DNA of 64,000 nt from DATKPE01 sp033854175 (lineage in GTDB: Bacteria; Bacteroidota; Ignavibacteria; UBA10030; SZUA-254): contig JAWOKN010000021.1 in the NCBI GenBank assembly GCA_033854175.1, forward strand, positions 31,378 to 95,377, given 5' to 3'. Position 1 is the stretch's first letter. Each line of letters starts with the position of its first letter. Position numbers and translations under genes: made by a program. Of the stretch, positions 26,417 through 36,649 are shown in pieces. The notes beneath the pieces are model-generated. The model was given only the letters and a program-made list of their open reading frames with translations. It had not been told where the DNA came from and did no database searches.

Positions 26417-27586
26417 CTATTCTACGCCGAAGATGCCGAATTTGAGATAGAGGGTCTCCGGCATTGACGGAAGGAGGGGATGGTCGGGTGATGCACCTCG
26501 CCATTCAAGCAAACGGAGCGTTCTTCCGCTCTCGCGGGCCGAACGTTGCACCGTTTCGAGGAATTTTTCTGGGAAGATATGGTGGGAACACGATGCCGTC
26601 GCAAGGATTCCACCTTTTTTCAGCATTTTCATGGCCAGGGAGTTGATCTCCCTGTAAGCGCGTACGGCCTTCTGGACGGACTTTTTGGATTTGGCGAAGG
26701 AGGGAGGGTCGAGGATGATGAGATCAAAATCCTTCTCCTCGTCGGCCGCTTTTCTCAGATATTCAAAGGCGTCGGAACAGAGAAAGGATACCTGGCCGGA
26801 AAGATTGTTCCTGCTGGCGTTTTCGCTTGCCCGCGCGATCGCCGTTTCAGAACTATCGATGCCGAGGGCGCTTTTTGCACCGCCTTTCGCGGCATTGAGG
26901 GCAAACCCCCCGTCATTGCAGAAGCAGTCCAGGACCGATCCACCGTGTGCATAGCGGCGGATTGCCTGGCGGTTCTCTCTCTGGTCAAGGAAAAATCCGG
27001 TCTTTTGTCCTTCGAGGAGATCGATGGCGAAGCTCAAATTTCCTTCGGTCATGATGAGAGGCCCGCATGACCCTCGGAGGAGTCCTTTTCGCATCTCTAA
27101 TCCTTCGAGCGTTCTTACGGGAATATCGTTACGTTCGATCATCCCGCGAGGCTGGAGGAGTTCCTGGAGGATATCCGCGATAAGCGGGAGCCGCCGCTCC
27201 ATTCCCGCCGACAGGATCTGAAGGGCGAGGAGATCTTCGTACTTGTCGACGATCAGACCTGGCAGAAAATCCGATTCCCCGTGAATGAGCCGGAAGGTTC
27301 CGGAATCCGGATACAATTTTTTCCGCAGGGTGTAAGCTGCCTCGATCCTCCTCTGAAAAAACTGTTCATCGGTCGGTTCATCCTTTTGCGTGAGGAGGCG
27401 AACCGCAATGAGTGATCTCGGATTAAAGAATCCGATACCGAGTAACTTTCCCGTGTGATTTTCGAGCGTGACGATCTCACCGGCCTCGGGGGATCCGTCG
27501 ACCGATGCGATTTCGTTGCTGAACACCCAGAGGTGTCCGCCGGTTATCCGGTGATCTTCATTTTTTTTTAGAGTGACGCGTTTCAA
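26417..27586 (-). CDS. RlmI-like rRNA cytosine-C5 methyltransferase
   Basis: A 389-residue class I SAM-dependent methyltransferase with an N-terminal PUA domain (about 1-75, RITGGHLWVFSNEIASVDG), a central EEHEE-like domain, and a Rossmann methyltransferase domain from about residue 200: SVLDCFCNDGGFALNAAKGG (SAM loop), LGIDSS, and LIILDPPSFAKSKK (motif IV). In E. coli RlmI this fold methylates C1962 of 23S rRNA. The cysteine expected in motif VI appears in ATASCSHH. Orthology to RlmI rather than a related RNA methyltransferase is likely but not certain. Confidence 0.88.
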   Translation of the reverse strand: MKRVTLKKNEDHRITGGHLWVFSNEIASVDGSPEAGEIVTLENHTGKLLGIGFFNPRSLIAVRLLTQKDEPTDEQFFQRRIEAAYTLRKKLYPDSGTFRLIHGESDFLPGLIVDKYEDLLALQILSAGMERRLPLIADILQELLQPRGMIERNDIPVRTLEGLEMRKGLLRGSCGPLIMTEGNLSFAIDLLEGQKTGFFLDQRENRQAIRRYAHGGSVLDCFCNDGGFALNAAKGGAKSALGIDSSETAIARASENASRNNLSGQVSFLCSDAFEYLRKAADEEKDFDLIILDPPSFAKSKKSVQKAVRAYREINSLAMKMLKKGGILATASCSHHIFPEKFLETVQRSARESGRTLRLLEWRGASPDHPLLPSMPETLYLKFGIFGVE

Positions 27587-27609
27587 GCAGGATACCGATT
27601 ATGGATGGA

Positions 27610-27642
27610 ACAAAAATATGCGGCACCGGTGGGGGTGCCGCA
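27610..27642 (-). terminator. Intrinsic terminator of the aldolase gene
   Basis: On the minus strand a perfect nine-base stem TGCGGCACC / GGTGCCGCA (27642-27634 and 27627-27619) with a six-base loop is followed by TATTTTTG. It begins 13 bases after the aldolase stop, so it separates that gene from the methyltransferase gene. Confidence 0.85.
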
Positions 27643-27654
27643 CAGGAACCGAGA

Positions 27655-28713
<1,059 letters not shown>

Positions 28714-28777
28714 TCACAGCTCCGTGAAAATGGTTAATAATCTGGTTTCTCTATATATGAGGGGATTTGATGACGGG

Positions 28778-28809
28778 TCAATATACGAAAAAGAGCTGAA
28801 AAGGTGAAA
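28778..28809 (-). promoter_or_regulatory. Candidate promoter of the aldolase gene
   Basis: Minus strand: TTTC (28809-28806), 20 bases, TATATTGA (28785-28778). The same -7 octamer occurs upstream of murI. The leader to the ATG at 28713 would be about 58 bases and includes a GGAG ribosome site. Confidence 0.42.
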
Positions 28810-28979
28810 TCACGGGGGTGCCGTTGGGGGATTCCCGGATCAGGAAGAAAAGTCACCCGCCGCCCGCGCCACCTGATAGCGCAGCATCCGTCGTTGCATG
28901 TTCAGGGGAAGGGGATGACGAGGACTGGAATACCTCAATCTCCGGAATGTTGCTTGAACGATTCCGGGTGCGGCGGCGA

Positions 28980-29843
28980 TTAAAATCTGAGGCCGTACGC
29001 GATGACAGTCGGTGTGAGGCGGATTGTCGGTGCGGGGAAATGGAAATAGTTCAGAAGATGCTTGATCGAGTGGAGAAGCTCGCCGTCACCCGGGAGTTTT
29101 GTCATGTCGATATCGAGGCTCAGGTAGATTTCCCTGTCGCCGTTTCCTTTCAGGTCGAGATTTGTGACACCATACCCCACGGCAACGTTGAGAAACGGCA
29201 GAAAGGAAAGGATGCGGTTCCCGGTCAGGCCGGCGATATTGAAGCTCAGCCAGTAATTCTGGCTCTCATAATCATCGAATATTGTCCGGTAGTCGTGGTG
29301 CAGGTAACGTGTGGAAGGGGAGAAGCTCCACTTGGGTGAGATCGATCTCAGGAGCGGGTAGCGCTCCTGAACCAGGGCATAGGAACTTCCCAGTGTGTTC
29401 GCCGCAAGATCCCCGAAGCTGAATCCCAGGTTGGGATGAAAACCGTCCTCGATTTCCACGTAGAGTTGCAGGGTGAATGCGAACAGGCTGCCATAGAGTG
29501 CGGCGCGGAGAGAGTCGATGCCTGACCAGCGCATTGATCCCCCGAGGATGTCTGCGACATAATAGGAGAAAAGAAAATGGCCGCATTTATCCGCTCCGAG
29601 GGGGGGAGCGTCGTCGACCGCGGCATGGAAGGGACCGCTTGTGCCCTTCCACCAGGAATTGTAATTCTGAATATGGGCGATCGTGACAACCACGGCTGAT
29701 GCAGCCCCGACAGCAAGGAGCCGTGGCATATCGATCCTTGACGTTTCTGTGCCACGAACGGTATCGTCATTACCGGGCTGTGCCGGGCAGGGGGCATGCA
29801 CGGTGAGAAAGGCGGTCAGGATAAAGACGGGATAATGCTTCAT
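28980..29843 (-). CDS. DUF2279-like exported protein
   Basis: A 287-residue protein. Signal peptide MKHYPVFILTAFLTVHAPCPAQ, a hydrophobic segment (LLAVGAASAVVVTIAHI), then GADKCGHFLFSYYVADIL, characteristic of the DUF2279/YfiM-like proteins in which DKxxHF is conserved, followed by DGFHPNLGFSFGDLAANTLG, the second conserved block. The C-terminal half is strand-rich and ends IAYGLRF, like an outer-membrane barrel. No biochemical role is established for the family. The start at 29843 is chosen because the signal peptide begins there. It is divergent from the HAD phosphatase across 127 bases. Confidence 0.75.
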   Translation of the reverse strand: MKHYPVFILTAFLTVHAPCPAQPGNDDTVRGTETSRIDMPRLLAVGAASAVVVTIAHIQNYNSWWKGTSGPFHAAVDDAPPLGADKCGHFLFSYYVADILGGSMRWSGIDSLRAALYGSLFAFTLQLYVEIEDGFHPNLGFSFGDLAANTLGSSYALVQERYPLLRSISPKWSFSPSTRYLHHDYRTIFDDYESQNYWLSFNIAGLTGNRILSFLPFLNVAVGYGVTNLDLKGNGDREIYLSLDIDMTKLPGDGELLHSIKHLLNYFHFPAPTIRLTPTVIAYGLRF

Positions 29844-29933
29844 GCTGTCTACGTTCAACTCGTGGGGGCGGTTGACCACACAATATACTGAAGGAAATCC
29901 AGGATGTCGAATCACCGGCATCGGCTGTGATCG

Positions 29934-29964
29934 TTGGAAACTCGGCCATTTTTTGGTATATTTT
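29934..29964 (+). promoter_or_regulatory. Candidate promoter of the HAD-Gfo/Idh-CCA genes
   Basis: TTGG (29934-29937), 19 bases, TATATTTT (29957-29964), then six bases to the ATG at 29971. As with the TonB-dependent receptor, a transcript from here would have almost no leader, and no Shine-Dalgarno sequence is seen. Confidence 0.38.
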
Positions 29965-29970
29965 GACCGT

Positions 29971-30645
29971 ATGAAACGGATTTCCTGCATTATTTTTGAT
30001 CTTGACGGCACGCTTGCACAAACGACCGATCTTATTTTCGAGTCGTTCAATCATATTGCCGTAAAATATACAGGCAAAAGGCATTCACCCGAGGAGATCA
30101 TCGGTTTTTTCGGCCCTCCTGAGGAAATCGCGATCGGAAACCTGATCGGGGAAAAAAATCTCGGTGCGGCGATCGACGATTATTACCGTTTTTACGCGGA
30201 GCACCACAAGGATATGGCGCGTCTCCATCCGGGTGTTGAGGAATTACTCGGACATCTGAGGCAGAGCGGCTTTCTGCTTGCGATCTTCACCGGAAAGGGG
30301 AAGCGGACGACAGCCATTTCACTTGATCACTTCGGGATCCGGAAGTATTTTGACATGATCGTCACCGGCTCGGATGTCAAAAATCACAAGCCCTCGGGGG
30401 ACGGGATCCTGAGGATTATCAAAAAATTCGGTCTCACTCCTCAGGAGGTGGTGATGGTCGGTGATGCCGTGGCCGACGTCAAGGCCGCTCACGAGGCCGG
30501 TGTGCAGATTGCAGCTGTATTATGGGACTCCTACGGCAAAAAGAAGATTCTCGAGATGGATGTCGATTATGTCTTCCACAGCGTCGTGGAGTTTGAAAGC
30601 TGGGTAAAGAGTCTTGTATCACCGGGGGCGAAACGCCGGGAGTAA
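29971..30645 (+). CDS. HAD-family phosphatase, phosphoglycolate phosphatase-like
   Basis: A 224-residue HAD hydrolase with a helical C1 cap. Motif I is IIFDLDGTLAQT at the very N-terminus, motif II is AIFTGKG, motif III the lysine in KNHKPSGDGI, motif IV MVGDAVADVKAA. The cap domain occupies about residues 17-90. This form is shared by phosphoglycolate, pyrophosphate (PpaX) and beta-phosphoglucomutase-like enzymes, so the substrate is not fixed. The start at 29971 places motif I at the usual distance. It is followed after 46 bases by the oxidoreductase gene. Confidence 0.88.
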   Translation: MKRISCIIFDLDGTLAQTTDLIFESFNHIAVKYTGKRHSPEEIIGFFGPPEEIAIGNLIGEKNLGAAIDDYYRFYAEHHKDMARLHPGVEELLGHLRQSGFLLAIFTGKGKRTTAISLDHFGIRKYFDMIVTGSDVKNHKPSGDGILRIIKKFGLTPQEVVMVGDAVADVKAAHEAGVQIAAVLWDSYGKKKILEMDVDYVFHSVVEFESWVKSLVSPGAKRRE

Positions 30646-30691
30646 GGCATCCCCGCTGGTACTGGATTGTTGTCCAACGTTGTTCACATTT

Positions 30692-31708
30692 ATGGCGGTG
30701 CACATGAATTCAAGGGAAAAACTTCAGGTCGGTGTGATCGGAGCCGGTCATTTGGGCGCCCTGCACGCGAAAATGTACTCACAGATCGCGGATGTGGCTC
30801 TGGCCGGTATCTATGATATTGACCGCGCGCGTGCGGAATCGGTTGCGGCGGACCTCGGGACCAGGGCATGCGGATCGATGAAGGAGCTGCTCGAGCGTGT
30901 TCAGGCCGTCAGCATCGCCACCCCGACAAAAACGCATTTTGGAGTGGCACGCGAGGTGCTGTCCTCCGGGATCCATCTGTTCATTGAGAAACCGATCACC
31001 CAGTCAGAGGATGAAGCGCAGCAGCTGATCGATCTTGCGCGCCGTAACCGCCTCAAAGTGCAGGTGGGCCACATTGAACGTTTTAATCCGGCCCTTCTGG
31101 CGTTAAAAGGGTATGAACTCCGTCCGATGTTCATCGAATCGCACCGGCTTGCCCAGTTCAATCCGCGCGGAACGGATGTCGCGGTTGTCCTGGACCTGAT
31201 GATTCACGACATCGATATCATCGTCAGTCTCGTCCGCTCACCCGTGAGGCAGATCGATGCAAATGGTGTGGCGGTGGTCTCAGAAACCATTGACATTGCC
31301 AACGCCCGGCTGCAGTTCGAGAACGGTTGTGTTGCGAACGTGACAGCGAGCAGGATATCTCAGAAGAAGATGCGGAAGATGCGCCTGTTCCAGAAGGATG
31401 CGTACATCTCAGTCGATTTTTCCGACGGTGTGGCTGAAGTTTTCCGGCTGGTGGAAGAAGACGGCTCATCGGCAAAAAGCGCCGGAATGATGCTCGGGCA
31501 GATCGATGCAGGGAAAAGGAAACGCAACATCGTCTATGAACAACCCGAGGTGGCGGAGATCAACGCGCTGAAATATGAGCTGGAATCGTTTGTCAGGGCG
31601 ATTGTATCGGATACCGAACCCCTCGTGACGGCCGAGGAAGGGCAGCAGGCCCTGATGATCGCCCATGAGATCATGAAGAGGATTCAACAACAAAAGCTTG
31701 TTGTGTAG
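30692..31708 (+). CDS. Gfo/Idh/MocA family NAD(P)-dependent oxidoreductase
   Basis: A 338-residue oxidoreductase. The N-terminal Rossmann domain is marked by VGVIGAGHLGALHAKMY, and the family motif EKPIT lies near residue 95 in FIEKPITQSEDEA. The C-terminal alpha/beta domain follows with VGHIERFNPA and DLMIHDIDI, the latter containing the usual histidine. Members act on sugars, sugar nucleotides or inositols. In several Bacteroidota-group genomes a similar gene accompanies LPS or sugar metabolism genes, but its substrate cannot be read here. ATG 30692 or 30704 are both possible; neither has a strong ribosome site. The CCA-adding enzyme gene follows after two bases. Confidence 0.88.
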   Translation: MAVHMNSREKLQVGVIGAGHLGALHAKMYSQIADVALAGIYDIDRARAESVAADLGTRACGSMKELLERVQAVSIATPTKTHFGVAREVLSSGIHLFIEKPITQSEDEAQQLIDLARRNRLKVQVGHIERFNPALLALKGYELRPMFIESHRLAQFNPRGTDVAVVLDLMIHDIDIIVSLVRSPVRQIDANGVAVVSETIDIANARLQFENGCVANVTASRISQKKMRKMRLFQKDAYISVDFSDGVAEVFRLVEEDGSSAKSAGMMLGQIDAGKRKRNIVYEQPEVAEINALKYELESFVRAIVSDTEPLVTAEEGQQALMIAHEIMKRIQQQKLVV

Positions 31709-31710
31709 GC

Positions 31711-33171
31711 ATGACGATGCATGGGCGCTCTCTTGAAATAACCTCCGATGTCATCCTGAAAATCGGCCGGCTTGCCGATCGTGAAGGGATTGAGGCGTAC
31801 CTTGTCGGGGGATATGTGCGCGACAACCTGCTGGGCAAGAGCGTGACCGACATCGATATCATGGTTGTCGGCGACGGAATCGCTTTCGCAAGGAAGGTGG
31901 CCGAGCATCTGGGAAGAAGAGAGGTGGTTGCCTTTGAGGCGTTCGGCACCGCGATGCTCCCGATGGGGGATGGAAAGCTGGAATTTGTTTCGGCGCGTGA
32001 AGAATCCTATGACGCCGATTCAAGAAAGCCCCACACCCGGCGTGCGACCGCCGAGAGTGACCTCTCGAGGAGGGATTTTACGATCAATGCGCTCGCTGTC
32101 GTTCTCAATCATGACCGGTTCGGTGAAATTCTGGATCCCTTCCGCGGATACGAGGACATGCAGAAGGGGATTATACGGACGCCCCTCGAACCCGAGCGGA
32201 CCTTTGGTGACGATCCTCTCAGGATGCTCCGGGCTGTCCGGTTCGCATCACAGCTGACTGATGACGGGCAAGGCAGGAAATTCGTCATAGAAAAGGAAAC
32301 GCTCCGTGCAATCAAGACTACATCGGCGCGGCTTTCGATTGTCTCGAAGGAACGCGTCACCGACGAGTTCTTGAAAATCCTTGGCACCCGCCGGCCATCG
32401 GTCGGTCTGAGCCTGCTGTATGAAACCGGCCTCGCGAAGGAATTCCTGATTGAGCTCGTCGACATGGTCGGTGTCGAACAGCGGAAGGAGTATCATCACA
32501 AAGACGTTTTTCTCCATACGCTGAAGGTGGTTGATAATCTATCGGCGGCGAGCGACAACCTCTGGCTCCGGTTCGTCGGGCTCATGCATGACGTGGCCAA
32601 GCCGAGAACAAAGGCGTTTAAGGAGGGGATCGGGTGGACGTTTCACGGCCATGAGGATCTCGGGGCACGCATGATGAAGCCGATGTTCCGCCGGATGCGG
32701 CTCCCGATGGATAAACTCCCGTACGTGGAAAAGCTGATCCGGCTCCATCTCCGGCCGATGGTTCTGGTGAGTGAGGAAGTGACCGATTCGGCGATCCGGA
32801 GAACGCTGTTCGAGGCGGGTCAGGATATCGATGATCTGATGCTCCTTTGCCGGGCGGACATCACGTCGCAGAACCCCGACAGGGTTGCCAGATACCTGAA
32901 AAATTACGATATTGTATTGAGAAAAATGGAGGAGGTTGAGGAAAAAGATCGTCTTCGCAACTGGCAGCCGCCAGTGCGGGGAAATGAGATTATGGACGTC
33001 TGTGGCATTCCCCCGAGCCCGCTGGTTGGAATACTCAAATCCAAGATTGAAAACGCCATATTGGACGGAATTATCCCGAATGAACACGATGCGGCACTGC
33101 AGTATCTTCTGACAATCAAAGATGACATACTCCGCGAGAATTCCCGCAATTCCTCACCTCTGGCTGTGTAA
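31711..33171 (+). CDS. CCA tRNA nucleotidyltransferase / poly(A) polymerase family with HD domain
   Basis: A 486-residue class II nucleotidyltransferase. Motif A is LVGGYVRDNLLG followed by the metal-binding aspartates D47 and D49 (TDIDIMV); the RRDFTINALAV segment and the nucleotide-selecting region GDDPLRMLRAVRFASQ follow. A C-terminal HD domain is marked by LMHDVAKPRTK and HGHEDLGARM. It adds or repairs the CCA end of tRNAs. The tRNA-Pro gene in this window does not encode CCA, so such an enzyme is needed. A poly(A) polymerase role cannot be excluded by sequence alone. Confidence 0.93.
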   Translation: MTMHGRSLEITSDVILKIGRLADREGIEAYLVGGYVRDNLLGKSVTDIDIMVVGDGIAFARKVAEHLGRREVVAFEAFGTAMLPMGDGKLEFVSAREESYDADSRKPHTRRATAESDLSRRDFTINALAVVLNHDRFGEILDPFRGYEDMQKGIIRTPLEPERTFGDDPLRMLRAVRFASQLTDDGQGRKFVIEKETLRAIKTTSARLSIVSKERVTDEFLKILGTRRPSVGLSLLYETGLAKEFLIELVDMVGVEQRKEYHHKDVFLHTLKVVDNLSAASDNLWLRFVGLMHDVAKPRTKAFKEGIGWTFHGHEDLGARMMKPMFRRMRLPMDKLPYVEKLIRLHLRPMVLVSEEVTDSAIRRTLFEAGQDIDDLMLLCRADITSQNPDRVARYLKNYDIVLRKMEEVEEKDRLRNWQPPVRGNEIMDVCGIPPSPLVGILKSKIENAILDGIIPNEHDAALQYLLTIKDDILRENSRNSSPLAV

Positions 33172-33249
33172 CTTTTTTCGATAAAATTCGTTAATTAAAT
33201 AGTTGTCAATTCTCCCTTCAAAAGGGTCATTTTCACTAGGAGAAGACGA

Positions 33250-34623
33250 ATGAAAGCTTCTTGTGCAATCCTTATACTCATCCTCACCTGCCTCCTGCCG
33301 GCGCTCGCCCAGCAATCGGTAACATTATCGGTGGATAAAGCGGTAGCCATCGCGCTTGAAAAAAATCTTTCCGTCATTCAGGCCCAGAATACACTTGAAG
33401 GGCAGCAATCCGGAACAACGGCTGCAATAGGCGGTTTGCTCCCGACAGTCAACCTCTCAGCCTCGGTCGCCCAGTATCAGAACTGGTCCCCCGTGACAAC
33501 CGGATCGAGGACGTTGCCGGATGGGACGGTCATTACGAACTCTCAGGGCGGGTATGTCCGTTCGTACTCGAATGGAGCATCCGTTGTCGGCACATATACC
33601 CTTTTTAACGGCTTTGCGAACACGGCAACTGTTTCCCGTGCAAGATCGGATGAGAACTCCTCAGAGCACGCACTTCACCGGACGGAGCAGGGTACCATAC
33701 TCAACGCACACACCTTATTCCTGAATGTGTACCGGACATATGAACTTCTGAAAGTGAACGAGGACAATCTCAAACGGAGCAAGGAACAGCTCGAGCAGAT
33801 CGTGGAGTCAAACAAGGTTGGTTCGGTTGCGCTCGCGGATGTGTATCACCAGCAGGTCCAGGTGGGAACGGATGAATTCAACCTCATCCAGGCTCAGGCA
33901 AATCATGAATCGGCGAAAGTTGACCTGATATCGTTCCTGGGGACTGATGCAAACGCGGAGTACAAATTTGATTTTGCGGGCATACCGACCGATATTGACA
34001 CCACCACATTTGCCGCATTGAACGCGCAGTATGCGGACATGGACAAACTTGTCGCCGCCGCGATTGCACAAAGACCCGATTATCTCGCCTCCGTCGAAAA
34101 TCTCAACAGCTCGGATGCGTCGGTGACGGCTGCGCGCGGCAGTTATTACCCCACGGTCAGCCTCAGGGGCGCGTATCAGTTCGGTGGTCCGCAGCTGGAT
34201 CAGCTGATGATCAATCAGTTCACCGATTACCGGGGCCTTTCGTTCCAGCTCTCTGCGAGTCTGCCGATCTTCAACGGCTTCGCCACGCAAAACGAGGTGG
34301 AACAGGCGCAGGTCTTGCACCGCAATGCCGATGCACAGGTGAGACAAAATGAGCTCCAGATCCGTTCTGACATCCGGAAAGCGCTCCTCGGGCTTGAAGC
34401 CGCGGAGAAACAGGTTTCCGTATCGCAGACGACGGTGATTGCCGCGCAAATGGATCAGCAGATCGCATCCGAAAAATATCATCTCGGAGCCGGAACATTG
34501 CTTGATCTCCTGGTGGCCACGGCAAATTACACGACTGCGTTGAGCAACAAGGTCAACGCCGTCACGGGATACATTCTTGCACAAAAACAGGTTGAATACG
34601 CTTTGGGAGCAATTTCCAAATAA
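33250..34623 (+). CDS. TolC family outer-membrane efflux protein
   Basis: A 457-residue outer-membrane channel protein. Signal peptide about 1-20 (MKASCAILILILTCLLPALAQ), then two tandem TolC-type repeats, each with a long helical coiled stretch (AVAIALEKNLSVIQAQNTLE ... RARSDENSSEHALHRTEQG; later VEQAQVLHRNADAQVRQNEL) and short strands (YTLFNGFAN, LPIFNGFATQ). The FNGFA motif in each half marks the equivalent barrel positions. It is the first gene of a five-gene exporter operon (channel, adaptor, ATPase, two permeases). AGGAG lies ten bases before the ATG. Confidence 0.93.
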   Translation: MKASCAILILILTCLLPALAQQSVTLSVDKAVAIALEKNLSVIQAQNTLEGQQSGTTAAIGGLLPTVNLSASVAQYQNWSPVTTGSRTLPDGTVITNSQGGYVRSYSNGASVVGTYTLFNGFANTATVSRARSDENSSEHALHRTEQGTILNAHTLFLNVYRTYELLKVNEDNLKRSKEQLEQIVESNKVGSVALADVYHQQVQVGTDEFNLIQAQANHESAKVDLISFLGTDANAEYKFDFAGIPTDIDTTTFAALNAQYADMDKLVAAAIAQRPDYLASVENLNSSDASVTAARGSYYPTVSLRGAYQFGGPQLDQLMINQFTDYRGLSFQLSASLPIFNGFATQNEVEQAQVLHRNADAQVRQNELQIRSDIRKALLGLEAAEKQVSVSQTTVIAAQMDQQIASEKYHLGAGTLLDLLVATANYTTALSNKVNAVTGYILAQKQVEYALGAISK

Positions 34624-34644
34624 CGGTTTTTCAAAGGAACCTCT

Positions 34645-35895
34645 ATGCCAAACGGGAAAAAATCGAAGAAAAAAGTCATCATCTTTTCCATTGCAGGTGC
34701 ACTGCTGATCGTTCTTACGCTCCTTGTCATTCTGGGGAGTAAGAGGGAGCCGGTCTATACCATTCAGACGGAAAAGGTGGTCAAGCGTTCCATCACGCAA
34801 ACTGTCACGGCGACGGGGAAGATTTACCCTGAAGTTCAGGTGACGATATCGCCCGAGGTGAGCGGTGAGATCATCGCTCTTCCCGTCAAGGAAGGGATGA
34901 AGGTGAAGAAGGGGGATGTCCTGATGAAGATCAAACCCGACATCTACATTGCGATGGCGGGACAGGCCCAGGCGGGGCTCTCATCGGCAAAAGCGAGTAT
35001 GGACAGAAGCTCATCGGAGCTCAAGCGCCAGAAGGAACTCTTTACCAAGGGACTGATCTCAAATTCCGACCTGGAGCAGACGCAAACCACCTATGAAGTC
35101 TCCAAGGCGGGATATGATCAGGCCGACCAGGCGCTGAAACAGGCCCAGGAAAGCCTGAACAAGACGACAATTTACGCGCCGATGGACGGGATCATCAGCG
35201 AACTGAAGGTCGAGCTGGGCGAGCGGGTTCTTGGTACAAGCCAGTTTCAGGGGACGGATGTGATGACGGTGGCTGACCTTTCCCGGATGGAAGCCCGTGT
35301 TGATGTCGGCGAGAATGACATCGTGTTGATCAGAGTCGGCGACACCTCGCGGATAGACGTTGATGCTATCAAGGATCGCAAGCTGACCGGCAGCGTGTAT
35401 GAAATCGGGAACACCGCGGTCACGACCAGTGCCGGGACACAGGAGGAAGTGACGAATTTTACCGTCAAGATCAGAATACTCGACAAGGACGTCCAGCTTC
35501 GCCCGGGGATGTCGATGACTGCGGTCATCGAGACGCAGACGAAAAACAATGTGATCGTGGTGCCGATACAGAGTGTGACAACCCGTTCGGTGAACAAGGA
35601 AAATGAGAAGAAGGAGCCTGATGAGTCCGACGCCATGGCTGCGAACGACAACCGGATCAAGCAAAAATTTGAAAAACCGAAGGAAGTGGTGTTCCTCGTC
35701 GAGAATAATGCCGCAAAGATGGTCGACGTCAAGCGCGGGATATCGGACGATTCCTACACCGAAATCGTAAGCGGGTTGAAGGAGGGGGGAGACGTGGTCT
35801 CCGGGAGTTATAAATCCATCAACCGGGAACTGGAAGACGGTGTGAAAGTGAAGGTTGATAACGCGAAAAAAAATAATCCCGGTACGCCCAAATAA
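34645..35895 (+). CDS. Periplasmic adaptor protein, MacA/HlyD type
   Basis: A 416-residue membrane-fusion protein, 21 bases after the tolC-like gene. It has an N-terminal anchor helix (VIIFSIAGALLIVLTLLVIL), a lipoyl half-motif (EVSGEIIALPVKEGMKVKKG), a helical hairpin (about 105-170), the second half-motif (IYAPMDGIISELKVELGERV), a beta-barrel and a C-terminal domain with a lysine/glutamate-rich insert (about 315-345, NKENEKKEPDESD). It would bridge the permeases and the channel across the periplasm. Confidence 0.93.
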   Translation: MPNGKKSKKKVIIFSIAGALLIVLTLLVILGSKREPVYTIQTEKVVKRSITQTVTATGKIYPEVQVTISPEVSGEIIALPVKEGMKVKKGDVLMKIKPDIYIAMAGQAQAGLSSAKASMDRSSSELKRQKELFTKGLISNSDLEQTQTTYEVSKAGYDQADQALKQAQESLNKTTIYAPMDGIISELKVELGERVLGTSQFQGTDVMTVADLSRMEARVDVGENDIVLIRVGDTSRIDVDAIKDRKLTGSVYEIGNTAVTTSAGTQEEVTNFTVKIRILDKDVQLRPGMSMTAVIETQTKNNVIVVPIQSVTTRSVNKENEKKEPDESDAMAANDNRIKQKFEKPKEVVFLVENNAAKMVDVKRGISDDSYTEIVSGLKEGGDVVSGSYKSINRELEDGVKVKVDNAKKNNPGTPK

Positions 35896-35917
35896 CCTGT
35901 ACGAGGAATTCGAGGAT

Positions 35918-36643
35918 ATGGATAAAAATTCAACGGTCATCAGTTTACAGCAGATCAAGAAAATTTACGATATGGGGGGTGCCGAGGAAGTCCAGGCCCT
36001 GCGGGGTGTTTCCCTCCAGATTCATAAGAACGAATATGTCGCGATCATGGGGCCCTCAGGGTCCGGGAAGTCGACGTTGATGAACATCATCGGCTGTCTC
36101 GACACGCCGTCCTCGGGACTCTACGAGTTCAACGGGGTCAATGTCAGCGATATGAATGACAATCAGCTTGCGAAAATCCGGAACAAGGAAATCGGGTTTG
36201 TATTTCAGACGTTTAATTTGCTGGCCCGGTCGAATGCGCTGCATAATGTGGAACTTCCCCTGATCTATGCAGGTGTCGCATCGTCCGAACGGAAAAAACT
36301 TGCCCTTGAAGCCCTTCAGCACGTCGGTCTTGGTGACAGGGTGCATCACAAGCCAAACGAGTTGTCGGGTGGTCAGCGTCAGCGTGTCGCGGTGGCGAGA
36401 GCGCTGGTGAACCGGCCCTCGATTCTGCTTGCAGACGAACCGACAGGTAACCTGGACACGAAAACCGGCGAAGAAATCATGGCATTGTTCCAGGAGCTGT
36501 ACCAGCAGGGGAACACCATCATCCTGGTGACCCACGAGGAATCAATCGCCGAACATGCATATCGGATCATCAGGGTCCGCGACGGATTGGTGGAAAGCGA
36601 CACGCCGTCCCCGCGAAAATTCCAAATTCCCGTTGCATCATAA
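35918..36643 (+). CDS. ABC transporter ATP-binding protein, MacB/LolD type
   Basis: A 241-residue ATPase of the MacB/LolD/FtsE class. Walker A GPSGSGKSTLMNIIG, Q-loop FVFQTFNLL, signature LSGGQRQRVAVARAL, Walker B ILLADEPTGNLD, switch histidine in VTHEES. The start at 35918 (MDKNSTVIS...) is preferred; the open frame extends upstream into the adaptor gene, and GAGGA lies ten bases before the ATG. It would power the two permeases that follow, 6 bases later, and might also serve the ATPase-less set at 13.7-17.3 kb. Confidence 0.94.
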   Translation: MDKNSTVISLQQIKKIYDMGGAEEVQALRGVSLQIHKNEYVAIMGPSGSGKSTLMNIIGCLDTPSSGLYEFNGVNVSDMNDNQLAKIRNKEIGFVFQTFNLLARSNALHNVELPLIYAGVASSERKKLALEALQHVGLGDRVHHKPNELSGGQRQRVAVARALVNRPSILLADEPTGNLDTKTGEEIMALFQELYQQGNTIILVTHEESIAEHAYRIIRVRDGLVESDTPSPRKFQIPVAS

Positions 36644-36649
36644 CGTCGT

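Noticed and set aside
33808..34800. A 330-codon minus-strand frame across the TolC-like gene and the adaptor start
   Set aside because: It spans two well supported genes of the other strand and has antisense-type composition.
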